From Alectryocaccomicrobium faecavium (GTDB taxonomy: Bacteria; Bacillota; Clostridia; Christensenellales; Aristaeellaceae), in the NCBI GenBank assembly GCA_018713425.1, contig DVOT01000205.1:1-25372 (forward strand): DNA of 25,372 nt, read 5' to 3'. Shown here piece by piece: positions 7,829 to 16,141 of the stretch. The stretch's first letter is position 1, and the number at the start of each line of letters is the position of its first letter. The notes under the pieces are model-generated. The model worked only from the letters and a program-made list of their open reading frames with translations. It ran no database searches and had not been told where the DNA came from. The translations under genes were made by a program, and so were the position numbers.

Positions 7829-8926
7829 ATGCGCGCAAAACATGTTTGGCTGCTTCCCTGCGGCGTGCTGGCGGTTTTGCTCCTGTCGTCATGTTCTTTG
7901 TTGCCAGAAGAGGAAACGCCGCGAAGCGCCCCCATTCTCCGCTCATATGAGGGAGAAACGTTTGATTTTGCGTTCGTGGAACGGGGCGATCTCGTTTTGA
8001 GCGAGCGCATCTCCTGCACCTACGTGCCGGTGCAAAGCGCCTCGCTATCCTTTGGCCTTGGGGGCGAATACGTGGATGAGATCTTTGTACATGTAGGCGA
8101 CGCGGTAGAAGAAGGACAACTGCTTGGCCAACTGGAGCTTTCTTCTATCGAAGAACAAATTGCCAGCGCGGAGAACTCCATTGCGGAACTGCGCTTGCGG
8201 TTGGAGTATCTAGAAGAAGAGCGCGCATTGGCGTTGCGCCAAGCGGAGCTATCGGCAGACCCAACCGCGGAACCGCAGACGTTGCAAGAAGCGCTCATTT
8301 TGGTGGAAGAAGAATACGACGCGCGCCGGCAATCCTATGAAGATTCCCTGTATTTGCAGGAACTCACGCTGGAAACGTTGAATCGCCGCTTAAGCGAACG
8401 CCAGATCCGTGCGCCTTTTGCCGGCACCGTGACGTATGTTCGCAACTATAGCGAAGGGGCGCGTAGCGTATTTGGAGAAAACGCCGTGACCGTGGCCGAT
8501 TCCACCCTATCCTTGTTTCGGGCGGATACGGATCAATGGGCCCGTTTTTCCCCGGGCGACGAAGTGGATGTCGTCGTGAGCAACGACATTTACCCTGCCA
8601 TCGTGCGCAGCGAGGAAGAGCTTGGACTTGCGCCGCAGGAAAAGCTGGAAGGGGAAACCGCATATGTGTATTTTGCTCTCAAAGAGCCGAGTTTTGATCT
8701 GGAAGATGGGGATCGCGGCTCTGTAACGCTGGTGTTGGATGAGCGCCACGATGTTCTCCTGGTGCCCAGCGACGCAGTTTCATCGGCCAGCGGCCAGCCC
8801 ATTGTGTATTACCAGAATGAAGAGGGTATGAAAGCGTATAAGCCCGTGGAAACCGGTCTGACGGCCAACAAGCAAACGGAAATTATCAGCGGCCTCGTTG
8901 AAGGCGAGAGCATTATCGTAGATTAG
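7829..8926 (+). CDS. HlyD/MacA-type adaptor lipoprotein of ABC exporter (adaptor 1)
   Basis: Membrane-fusion (periplasmic adaptor family) protein, 365 residues, made as a lipoprotein: lipobox LSSC puts the modified Cys at residue 22, so it is anchored to the outer face of the membrane. Order of parts: a lipoyl/barrel-sandwich half ('VDEIFVHVGDAVEEGQLLGQLE', about 85-107 in two stretches), a Glu/Leu/Arg-rich coiled-coil hairpin (about 108-190), the second half 'IRAPFAGTVTYV', then beta-barrel and membrane-proximal domains ending 'GLVEGESIIVD', the usual adaptor ending. In Gram-positives such adaptors (YknX type) work with MacB-like permeases. The ATG at 7829 is chosen because GAGG at 7819-7822 serves it; a GTG at 7817 would overlap the previous stop. 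It is the only one of the three adaptors here with a lipobox. Confidence 0.87.
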   Translation: MRAKHVWLLPCGVLAVLLLSSCSLLPEEETPRSAPILRSYEGETFDFAFVERGDLVLSERISCTYVPVQSASLSFGLGGEYVDEIFVHVGDAVEEGQLLGQLELSSIEEQIASAENSIAELRLRLEYLEEERALALRQAELSADPTAEPQTLQEALILVEEEYDARRQSYEDSLYLQELTLETLNRRLSERQIRAPFAGTVTYVRNYSEGARSVFGENAVTVADSTLSLFRADTDQWARFSPGDEVDVVVSNDIYPAIVRSEEELGLAPQEKLEGETAYVYFALKEPSFDLEDGDRGSVTLVLDERHDVLLVPSDAVSSASGQPIVYYQNEEGMKAYKPVETGLTANKQTEIISGLVEGESIIVD

Positions 8927-8937
8927 GAGAGCGCGCA

Positions 8938-10059
8938 ATGATACGAGAAAAGCCATTGCCCAAATTCCGTCGCGCATGCGCACGCTTTACAGCGGCGCTG
9001 TGCGCCGCTGGCGCGTTTGTGTTGCCCGCCATGGCGGAACAGGCGGTTCCTGCGCTGTTGGAGCCAGTGGGCGTAAAAAGCGATACTGCGGTTGCATATG
9101 TGGGCGAAATATCTGAAATCACCGTTTACGACGGCTCCGTTGCGCCCTATGTGGAAGAACTTTATTTTCCCATTGACGGTCAGGTCAGCGAGATTCATGT
9201 TATCGTGGGGCAAACCGTTCAGGCAGGCGATCCTTTGGTGGCATTGGATCAAGAAGCGCAGGAAGAACGGCGGGAAGACCTTCTTGACGCCATAGAAGAC
9301 GCGCGCACAGACGGCGCTTTCGCGGATGCGCTGGCCGAAATCGATATCCAGATTTTGGCAACGGAACTGGAACAGTTGCGCCGCCAGTCTCCTGCGGATG
9401 AAACGGCCATTGCTTTGAAGGAATTGGAGATCGAAACGGCCCAACTCAATCTTTCCCTGGAACAGGAACTGCGCGCAATGGAGTTGGAACGCATGAACAG
9501 CGAGCTGGAAACGCTGGAAACCCAACTGGAGGAAGGCACGCTTTATGCGCCGTTTGATGGGCGGATTCTGTTTGGACAGCCCATTGAAAAAGGATCTGGC
9601 GTCACGGCATACGACCCCATTCTCTATCTGGCCGATGATTCACGGCTTTCCATCACGGCAGACTATATTTCCTCCACCTATACGGATTCGGCAGATGAAA
9701 TTTATGCGTGGATTGGCGCAAAGCAATATGAAATCACGCCTACGCCCATTGATATGTCGGAGTACTTGTCACTGCTGCTTTCCGGGGAAACCCTCACTTC
9801 CCATTTCACCTTTGAGCAAAGCGATGAAAGCATTCAATCCGGCATGTATGCGGCGATATGCCTGGTGAACAATTCTGTGCCAGACGCTTTGCTTGTGCCG
9901 ACCAACGCGCTGTTCCGCGATGCCGGTAGTCGGTATGTTTATGAATTTGTGGACGGGCAGCGCGTACGCCGCACGGTTGAAATTGGCGTATCCACCGAAT
10001 GGCTCACCCAGATTACCGCTGGCCTGGAGGAAGGAGCTGTGGTCTATGTTGCGGATTGA
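8938..10059 (+). CDS. HlyD/MacA-type adaptor protein (adaptor 2)
   Basis: Second membrane-fusion protein of the operon, 373 residues. A hydrophobic N-terminus (about residues 15-32, ending AMA-EQ) is a signal peptide or anchor. The barrel-sandwich half 'VSEIHVIVGQTVQAGDPLVAL' style motif leads into a long Glu-rich coiled coil (about residues 100-198), then the returning strand 'LYAPFDGRILFG' and a beta-barrel; the tail 'ITAGLEEGAVVYVAD' matches the standard adaptor end. The start is set by TAGGAGA (8924-8930), which overlaps the stop codon of adaptor 1, so the two are translationally close. It has no lipobox, unlike adaptor 1. About 70 residues after the coiled coil ('DEIYAWIGAKQYEITPTP') look like an insertion not seen in its neighbours. 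It probably joins the same complex as adaptors 1 and 3. Confidence 0.85.
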   Translation: MIREKPLPKFRRACARFTAALCAAGAFVLPAMAEQAVPALLEPVGVKSDTAVAYVGEISEITVYDGSVAPYVEELYFPIDGQVSEIHVIVGQTVQAGDPLVALDQEAQEERREDLLDAIEDARTDGAFADALAEIDIQILATELEQLRRQSPADETAIALKELEIETAQLNLSLEQELRAMELERMNSELETLETQLEEGTLYAPFDGRILFGQPIEKGSGVTAYDPILYLADDSRLSITADYISSTYTDSADEIYAWIGAKQYEITPTPIDMSEYLSLLLSGETLTSHFTFEQSDESIQSGMYAAICLVNNSVPDALLVPTNALFRDAGSRYVYEFVDGQRVRRTVEIGVSTEWLTQITAGLEEGAVVYVAD

Positions 10060-11140
10060 TTTTCGGAAGCGCGCAATTTGCTTCGTGTGCGCCATGGCCC
10101 TGGCGGGAGGAAGCGCCTTGGCGGAAAGCGAAAGTCTGATTTCCAGCGATTTGATCCAGGCGGAAACGGCGAACTATGAAACGGCGCAAGTTCGCAGGGG
10201 TACATATGAACGTTCGTATTCCAGTGGCGCATCGGAGTATTATCCGTATACATATCAGTTGCGCTATGAAGGCAATGGCGCGAAATTTGGGGAATATACC
10301 GTCAGCCGGGGAGATATGGTCAAGGCTGGCGATGTGCTGGCCACATTCACGCTAGAAGAAGACGAAGTGGCCCTCTCTTCCCTACAACTCTCGCTCGTGC
10401 GCGCGCAGGAGGATTTTGCCGCCGGACTGGAAGAACAGGAAAACGGCATAGCTGCCCTCAGTGAGCAATACGCGGCGGCAACCAGCCAGTATGAGCGAGA
10501 ATTGCTCTCCCTGCAAATTGCGCGCGCAGAAATTGCGCTGGAACAATACACCTATCAGCAGGAAAGACAAATCGCTTCTTTGCAAGAGGACATTGCCGAT
10601 TTGGAAGCGGCGCGGGAAAACCATGTGCTTCTCGCCCCGTACGATGGGGAAATCTCCGCCATTACGTATAAGCGTGAAGGCGATATGGTTTCCAGCAACG
10701 AAGTGTTGATCACCTTGAGCCGCATGGATGGCATGCTCTTGCGCGTCGACAATTCCAGCGGCTATTTTCGCTATGGCATGCAAGTGATTGTAGAAGTGGG
10801 GCCTGCCAAGGAACGCGTACAGCTCACCGGGCAGGTTGTGGGCGCAGATACGCTCTTGCCCGAAAGCCGTCGCTTGGGCTATGCCTTTATCGCGCTGGAT
10901 CCATACGATGCGGAGGAAATTCGCTTTATCAATCCCACGGCGCACGCTCCTACGTATTATCTAGAAAATGTGCTTCTGCTGCCTCGCCGAGCCGCAACGC
11001 TGGAAAGCGGGCAATATTATGTTACAAAGCTGACGGATGGCATGGTGCAAAAGCGGTTCGTCAACCTGATTATGAACAACAATACGGATGCGTGGATTTT
11101 GCAAGGAGTTTCCGAAGGCGAAACTGTCATCCTTGACTAG
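10046..11140 (+). CDS. HlyD/MacA-type adaptor protein (adaptor 3)
   Basis: Third membrane-fusion protein, 364 residues. The N-terminus has a signal-type segment (residues about 8-26, ending ALA-ES). Barrel-sandwich half 1 is 'YTVSRGDMVKAGDVLATFTL', followed by a coiled-coil hairpin rich in Gln/Glu/Leu (about residues 110-195), and half 2 'VLLAPYDGEISAITYKREGD'. The end 'ILQGVSEGETVILD' is typical of the family. The gene starts inside adaptor 2, overlapping by 14 bases, with AAGGAG at 10031-10036 as ribosome site; the longer open frame back to 9893 would run through adaptor 2 in another frame and is rejected. The sequence is clearly related to adaptors 1 and 2 but well diverged, so the three are not recent copies. 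It lies 13 bases before the permease gene. Confidence 0.85.
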   Translation: MLRIDFRKRAICFVCAMALAGGSALAESESLISSDLIQAETANYETAQVRRGTYERSYSSGASEYYPYTYQLRYEGNGAKFGEYTVSRGDMVKAGDVLATFTLEEDEVALSSLQLSLVRAQEDFAAGLEEQENGIAALSEQYAAATSQYERELLSLQIARAEIALEQYTYQQERQIASLQEDIADLEAARENHVLLAPYDGEISAITYKREGDMVSSNEVLITLSRMDGMLLRVDNSSGYFRYGMQVIVEVGPAKERVQLTGQVVGADTLLPESRRLGYAFIALDPYDAEEIRFINPTAHAPTYYLENVLLLPRRAATLESGQYYVTKLTDGMVQKRFVNLIMNNNTDAWILQGVSEGETVILD

Positions 11141-11153
11141 CGGGAGGACGCGC

Positions 11154-13967
11154 ATGATCAGATTTGTGATTCGAAAAATGCTGAACAAAAAGTGGATGGT
11201 GCTCGCGCTTTTGGTGGGCAACATCCTTCTCGTCAGCATTACGGCCGGCAATCCCATGTATACGCGGGCGGTACTCCAGCGCACATTGACCCGCAACCTG
11301 GAAACTTACCTGGTGGAAAACAACGCCTACCCAGGCTTGATTACCATCCGAACCAGCGGGGCCAGCAAAGATGGCGTGCTGTTGCGCCAATACAGCCAAA
11401 GCGCGCAAATCGCCAGTGAGCGGTTTGGTCTTCCGGCTGCGGAACAGGTCAATGTGCTGAATATCACCGCTGCGCAGAACGAATTGCTCATCCCGCGCGA
11501 AGACGCGGCGGACAACGCCATTTCCTTGGGCATGATGACGGATCTGCCAGAACATAGCGAATTGGTGGCGGGCGAATTCTATTCCGAAGCCGGAATCGGA
11601 GAAGACGGCGTGCTTGACGCGGTGTTGAGCGAACGAGCCTTGATAGAATTGAATCTGTTATTGGGCGATGAGATGGTGTTTCCCGAGGTGCTGGATCTCC
11701 AGGGAAATCCCATTCGCATCCGCATCGCCGGTGTGTTCCGCAACCGCAGCAACGAGGATATTTATTGGGTGCGCACCCCCAGTAGTTATCAGGACATTTG
11801 CTTCATCGCACCCGCGCTCTTTGAAGAGTACTTCTTGCAAGGCGATGAATTTGCGTATGGCGTGAACGCCTCGTATTATGTAATGCTGGATTACACCGCC
11901 ATGCGTGGCGATGAGGCGCGGCAGTATTTGGATGTTGCCGATGCTTATCGCGCGGAACTCAATGGCCGAACCATCCAGAATTATCGCGACAATTTCACGG
12001 CCACTTTAACGGATTATCTGGAAATAGCCCAAAAGGTCAATGTCACCCTCTGGGTGCTGCAAACGCCGATTTTTGCTCTGCTTGCTGCGTTTATCTTTAT
12101 GGTTTCGCGCCAGATGCTGGAAATGGAGCAAAACGAAATCGCCGTCATCAAAAGTCGCGGCGCCGGACGAGGCCAAATTTTTGCCATCTATCTCATCGAA
12201 AGCCTGCTGATTTCCCTGTTGGCTTTTGCAATCGGCATTCCGCTCGGGGCGTATATTTGCCAGGTGATCGGCTCGGCAAACGCGTTTTTGGAATTCGTTC
12301 GCCGCAGCGCACTTCCCGTGGAAGTCCACGCGGACGCATTGCTCTTTGCTGGCGCCGCTTCCCTTCTTTCCATCGTGGCGATGGTGTTGCCAGCAGTGCG
12401 GTATGCCAAAACCAGCATTGTGAATCACAAACAACGCAAAAATCGCCGTTCCGGCACGCCAGTGTGGCAAAAATTTGGGCTGGATATCCTTTTGTTAGCC
12501 GTTTCGCTATACGGACTGTATACATTCAACAACCAAAAGGACATTCTTGCGCAGCGCGTGTTGGAAGGCGCTGCGCTGGATCCGCTCCTGTTTTTGTCCA
12601 GCAGTCTGTTTATGATTGGCGCGGGCCTTTTGATGGTGCGCGTGCTACCGCTCGTGGTATGGCTAATTTTCTCGCTGTTTAAGCGTCTTTGGAGTCCCGC
12701 GTTGTACGCTTCCTTCCTGCGCGTGTTGCGCACGCGTTCTAGCCAGGGATTTATCATGGTATTTCTGATTATGACCATCGCCTTGGGCGTGTTCAACGCG
12801 CAAGCTGCCCGAACCATCAACCAGAACATGGAGGACAATCTATATTATACCATCGGCGCGGATATTGTTCTGCAGGAATCTTGGGACAACAATAGCGCGC
12901 AAGTGGCCGATGATCCTTCCCTGGAACTGATCTATGACGAGCCGGATTATAACCGCTATACCGAGCTCAAGGGTCAAGGCATTGCGGCACTGGCGCAGGT
13001 GTATATCAATCGCAGCGCCACCATGAGCGTACCTGGCGGCACCCTGCGGGACATCCAGGTGATGGGCATCCACACCAAGGATTTTGGCGAAACCGCTTGG
13101 TTCAAAGATAGTCTCTCCGATATCCACTGGTATTACTATCTCAACGCGATTTCGCAAAACAGCCGGGCTGTGCTTCTCTCCCGCAATTTTCAAACCGAGT
13201 ATGGCTATGCGCTGGGCGACGCCATCAACTATCGCAACTCCAATGGAGACAGCGTGCGCGGCATCATTTATGGCTTTGTGGATTACTTCCCCGGCTACGT
13301 TCCCGTGAGCTATGCTAGGGGAAGTGATGGCCTCTATCAAGAAAAGCAAAACTACTTGATCGTCGCCCATCTGGCGCAGATTCAGGCTTCCTGGGGCGTA
13401 ACGCCCTATCAAATCTGGATCAAAAACGAAGCAGGCAGCGCATATATCTACGATTTCGCCGAAGAGAATGACATCGCCTATGCCCAGTTCCGCGACAGTG
13501 CCGCGGAACTGGTGGAGCAAAAGAATGATCCTGTTTTGCAAGGCACGAATGGCATTCTCACCGTGGGCTTCATCGTAGTGCTGCTCTTGTGCACCGTGGG
13601 CTTCCTCATCTATTGGATTCTTTCCATCCAATCGCGCGCGCTGCAGTTTGGCATTTTTCGCGCCATGGGCATGAGTATGCGCGAAGTGATCAGTATGCTG
13701 CTTAACGAGCAACTGTTCATTTCCGGCTTGTCCATCGCGGTGGGCGCGCTGGTGGGCCATCTCACCGCGCGGCTGTATATGCCGCTCATCCAACTCGCCT
13801 ATGCAGCGAGCGACAATGCCTTGCCGCTGGAAGTCGTGCGCTACGCCGCTGACGATATCCGGCTGTTCTCCGTCGTCGGCGGTATGATACTCGTGTGCAT
13901 GATTATCCTGGGCGTGCTGATTTCGCGCATGAAGATTGCGCAGGCGCTGAAGCTGGGAGAGGATTAA
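11154..13967 (+). CDS. large FtsX-type (MacB-like) ABC transporter permease
   Basis: Membrane permease of 937 residues with the FtsX/MacB fold. One TM helix (about residues 14-32) is followed by a large extracytoplasmic domain, then helices near 300-320, 342-370 and 393-418 forming the first FtsX unit ('EIAVIKSRGAGRGQI' is the coupling region). More helices lie near 441, 477-505 and 531-550, then a second outer domain (about 551-798), and the second FtsX unit with helices near 800-825, 852-875 and 906-930 ('FGIFRAMGMSMREVISM' is its coupling region). About ten helices in total, so one polypeptide carries both FtsX halves. The start at 11154 follows CGGGAGGA (11141-11148). No ATPase domain is fused, so the two ATPases downstream must energise it. 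It likely uses mechanotransmission, as MacB does, with the three adaptors outside. Confidence 0.9.
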   Translation: MIRFVIRKMLNKKWMVLALLVGNILLVSITAGNPMYTRAVLQRTLTRNLETYLVENNAYPGLITIRTSGASKDGVLLRQYSQSAQIASERFGLPAAEQVNVLNITAAQNELLIPREDAADNAISLGMMTDLPEHSELVAGEFYSEAGIGEDGVLDAVLSERALIELNLLLGDEMVFPEVLDLQGNPIRIRIAGVFRNRSNEDIYWVRTPSSYQDICFIAPALFEEYFLQGDEFAYGVNASYYVMLDYTAMRGDEARQYLDVADAYRAELNGRTIQNYRDNFTATLTDYLEIAQKVNVTLWVLQTPIFALLAAFIFMVSRQMLEMEQNEIAVIKSRGAGRGQIFAIYLIESLLISLLAFAIGIPLGAYICQVIGSANAFLEFVRRSALPVEVHADALLFAGAASLLSIVAMVLPAVRYAKTSIVNHKQRKNRRSGTPVWQKFGLDILLLAVSLYGLYTFNNQKDILAQRVLEGAALDPLLFLSSSLFMIGAGLLMVRVLPLVVWLIFSLFKRLWSPALYASFLRVLRTRSSQGFIMVFLIMTIALGVFNAQAARTINQNMEDNLYYTIGADIVLQESWDNNSAQVADDPSLELIYDEPDYNRYTELKGQGIAALAQVYINRSATMSVPGGTLRDIQVMGIHTKDFGETAWFKDSLSDIHWYYYLNAISQNSRAVLLSRNFQTEYGYALGDAINYRNSNGDSVRGIIYGFVDYFPGYVPVSYARGSDGLYQEKQNYLIVAHLAQIQASWGVTPYQIWIKNEAGSAYIYDFAEENDIAYAQFRDSAAELVEQKNDPVLQGTNGILTVGFIVVLLLCTVGFLIYWILSIQSRALQFGIFRAMGMSMREVISMLLNEQLFISGLSIAVGALVGHLTARLYMPLIQLAYAASDNALPLEVVRYAADDIRLFSVVGGMILVCMIILGVLISRMKIAQALKLGED

Positions 13968-13971
13968 GGTT

Positions 13972-14655
13972 ATGACGGATATATTCATTGAAGCAAGCGG
14001 CATCAAGCGCGGTTTTCCCACTTCAGAGGGGGAATTCTGGGCTTTGAAGGGAATCGACGCTGCAATTCCACGCGGCAAGCTGACCATTCTCAAAGGCCGT
14101 TCTGGCTCAGGCAAAACCACGCTCATGAACATCCTGGGCGCGCTCGACCGGCCCAGCGAAGGTGATGTACTCTACGCGGGAAAAAGCATCGTACGCATGA
14201 GCGAAAAGCAGCGCGCGCATCTTAGGCGCACGCAGATTGGCTTTGTGTTTCAGTCCGTGGCGCTGATTCCCATGATGAACGCGCAGGAAAATGTGGAATA
14301 CGCCCTGCGCATGGCGCGCATATCCAAGAACCGCCAGCAGCGCGCCCTGGAGTGTTTGAAAATGGTGGGGCTGAGCGCACGCGCCAAGCATATGCCGCAA
14401 GAGCTTTCCGGCGGCGAACAGCAGCGCGTCGCCATTGCGCGCGCGCTGGCGCATAGCCCTCAGGTCATCTTTGCCGATGAGCCGACCGGCGAGTTGGATA
14501 CGATCACAGGGCTTCAGGTGGTCAAAATTTTTAAGGATCTCACGGAGCAGGAAGGCGTCACCATCGTGATGACCACCCACGATACAAGCTTAATGGAAGT
14601 TGGCGACGCGGTATATGAGCTGGAGGATGGTGAGGTAATCCATGGAAGCGTATGA
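13972..14655 (+). CDS. ABC transporter ATPase, MacB/LolD type (ATPase 1)
   Basis: Cytoplasmic nucleotide-binding subunit of 227 residues, the usual size for LolD/MacB-type ATPases. Walker A is GRSGSGKTT (about residues 42-50), Q-loop FVFQ with the MacB-like 'LIPMMNAQENVEYAL' following, signature LSGGEQQR (about 145-152), Walker B VIFADEPTGELD (about 163-174) and H-loop TTHD. All catalytic residues are present, so it should hydrolyse ATP. The gene starts four bases after the permease stop, with GGGAGAGG at the permease end as ribosome site, and overlaps the next ATPase gene by 14 bases, implying translational coupling and matched amounts. It and the following ATPase may form a heterodimer beneath the single permease. 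Confidence 0.92.
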   Translation: MTDIFIEASGIKRGFPTSEGEFWALKGIDAAIPRGKLTILKGRSGSGKTTLMNILGALDRPSEGDVLYAGKSIVRMSEKQRAHLRRTQIGFVFQSVALIPMMNAQENVEYALRMARISKNRQQRALECLKMVGLSARAKHMPQELSGGEQQRVAIARALAHSPQVIFADEPTGELDTITGLQVVKIFKDLTEQEGVTIVMTTHDTSLMEVGDAVYELEDGEVIHGSV

Positions 14656-15556
14656 AGCCACGCCCCCGATGGTCGAATGTGAAAACTTGGTGAAAATCTA
14701 TAAGACCAAGGATATCGAAGTGCTGGCGCTGCAGGGGCTGGAAGTGCGCATTGATAAAGGTGAGCTCATGGCCATCATTGGCAACAGCGGTAGCGGCAAA
14801 TCCACTTTCCTCAACATGATCGGCGGATTGGATCGCCCGTCCGCCGGGCATTTGATTGTGGATGGCAAAAATCTCTTCAAGCTCAGCGACCGGGAATTGG
14901 TGGACTATAAGCGCCGCACCGTGGGCTTTGTGTGGCAAAACAACGCGCGCAACCTCGTCCCCTATCTCACCGCATGGCAGAATGTGCAGATGCCCATGCT
15001 GTTCGATAAAGGCGCTAAGAAAAAGCAACGTGCGCTGGAACTGCTCGAAATGGTAGGCCTTGCGCACAAAAAGAATAGCCGCCTAGCACAGCTTTCCGGC
15101 GGCGAGCAACAGCGCATCGCCGTGGCCATTGCCCTATCCAACCGGCCCAAACTTTTGCTGGCGGATGAGCCGACCGGCTCGGTGGACGCCAAGACCGGCG
15201 CATACATTCTCGATATGCTGCGGGCCATCAATCGCGATACCGGCGTGACCATTGTCATCGTCACGCACGATCCCCTCTTGGCCAAGAAAGTCAATCGCGT
15301 GGTGGCCATTCGCGATGGCAAAATCAGCAGCGAGCGCATTATGAAACAGAGCTATCTTGAGCGCTTGCACGACATCAACGCCTTTACGGACGCCAAGGAA
15401 GTGCAGGATGAATATGCGGTGCTCGACCGTGCCGGGCGCTTGCAGATTCCCCGCGATATGCTCGATAAGCTGCAAATTACGGGCAACCGGATGAAAATGG
15501 AACTGCGCGAAGACAAAATCATCCTGGAAAAGCCGGAAGAAGTCGCTGAACCATAG
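14642..15556 (+). CDS. ABC transporter ATPase with C-terminal AbrB/SpoVT-like extension (ATPase 2)
   Basis: Second MacB/LolD-type ATPase, 304 residues, about 75 longer than ATPase 1. Walker A is GNSGSGKST (about residues 46-54), Q-loop FVWQ, signature LSGGEQQR (about 149-156), Walker B LLLADEPTGSVD (about 170-181) and H-loop VTHD are intact. After the normal ATPase end (about residue 230) comes a linker and then about residues 256-298, 'VLDRAGRLQIPRDMLDKLQI' continuing 'ITGNRMKMELREDKIILEKP'. This follows the AbrB/SpoVT swapped-hairpin pattern (GR-x-x-IP-x-x-hydrophobic helix, G-x-x-hydrophobic strand, D-x-I-x-L). That domain normally dimerises and often binds DNA; here it may dimerise ATPases or regulate them. 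The gene overlaps ATPase 1 by 14 bases and closes the operon; no terminator is visible after it. Confidence 0.9.
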   Translation: MEAYEATPPMVECENLVKIYKTKDIEVLALQGLEVRIDKGELMAIIGNSGSGKSTFLNMIGGLDRPSAGHLIVDGKNLFKLSDRELVDYKRRTVGFVWQNNARNLVPYLTAWQNVQMPMLFDKGAKKKQRALELLEMVGLAHKKNSRLAQLSGGEQQRIAVAIALSNRPKLLLADEPTGSVDAKTGAYILDMLRAINRDTGVTIVIVTHDPLLAKKVNRVVAIRDGKISSERIMKQSYLERLHDINAFTDAKEVQDEYAVLDRAGRLQIPRDMLDKLQITGNRMKMELREDKIILEKPEEVAEP

Positions 15557-15576
15557 CTTTGATCCGGATAAAGGCT

Positions 15577-15607
15577 TTGCGCATGCTTCCCTATCAAGAG
15601 ATATAAT
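15577..15607 (+). promoter_or_regulatory. possible promoter of the GNAT-mutM pair
   Basis: TATAAT at 15602-15607 is perfect; the best -35 candidate is TTGCGC (15577-15582) at a long 19-base spacing. The ribosome site begins about 11 bases after the -10, so the leader is very short, as at 42-90. Confidence 0.4.
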
Positions 15608-15632
15608 ATGCTTTCTTGGGAGGTGCATTCCA

Positions 15633-16109
15633 GTGACTTATGAAAAAGTTGCAGACCACAACAGAGAACGGGTTACGGCGTTCATCCAGCAGCATTGGTA
15701 TACAACCACCATGGTTGTGCGCGGCAAAGCCGTGGATATGACAAAGATGGAGGGCTACCTTTGCCAGGAAAACCATGCAATCCTGGGTTTGGTGACATTC
15801 CTCGCGCGGGGCGCCGCATTGGAAATCGTGTCCCTGAACAGCATGGTGGGCAACCGAGGAATTGGCGGAAAGCTTGTCTCGCTCGTGGTGGAGGAAGCCC
15901 GCGCAAGGGGCTGTCACAAAGTGGTTCTCGTCGCGACGAACGACAATATCAACGCCATACGCTTTTATCAAAAGCAAGGTTTCGATATGGCGCGTCTCCA
16001 CCGCAATGCGCTGGATCTTTCCCGCAAATTGAAGCCGGAAATTCCACTGATTGGCGAAAATGGCATTCCCATGCGGCACGAGATCGAATTTGAAAAAGTG
16101 CTGGACTGA
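15633..16109 (+). CDS. GNAT-family N-acetyltransferase
   Basis: Single-domain GNAT acyltransferase of 158 residues that would transfer an acetyl group from acetyl-CoA to an amine; its substrate is unknown. The core strand and acetyl-CoA loop are 'LEIVSLNSMVGNRGIGGKLV' (about residues 63-82), where the pyrophosphate loop reads GNRGIG instead of the usual Q/R-x-x-G-x-G. Then a helix 'SLVVEEARARGC' and the late strand-helix 'VLVATNDNINAIRFYQKQGF' with the usual Asn and Tyr of the family. The start is a GTG at 15633 because GGGAGGTG (15618-15625) lies seven bases ahead; no ATG fits better. It precedes mutM by 32 bases and is probably co-transcribed with it. Confidence 0.85.
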   Translation: MTYEKVADHNRERVTAFIQQHWYTTTMVVRGKAVDMTKMEGYLCQENHAILGLVTFLARGAALEIVSLNSMVGNRGIGGKLVSLVVEEARARGCHKVVLVATNDNINAIRFYQKQGFDMARLHRNALDLSRKLKPEIPLIGENGIPMRHEIEFEKVLD

Positions 16110-16141
16110 GCGAATCCAGGCTTCGAAAGGGGGCGAGAACC

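Noticed and set aside
12840..14132. 430-codon minus-strand open frame across the permease and ATPase 1
   Set aside because: It lies opposite strongly supported motifs (FtsX helices, Walker A) and its product is a His/Ala-rich unstructured sequence typical of shadow frames.
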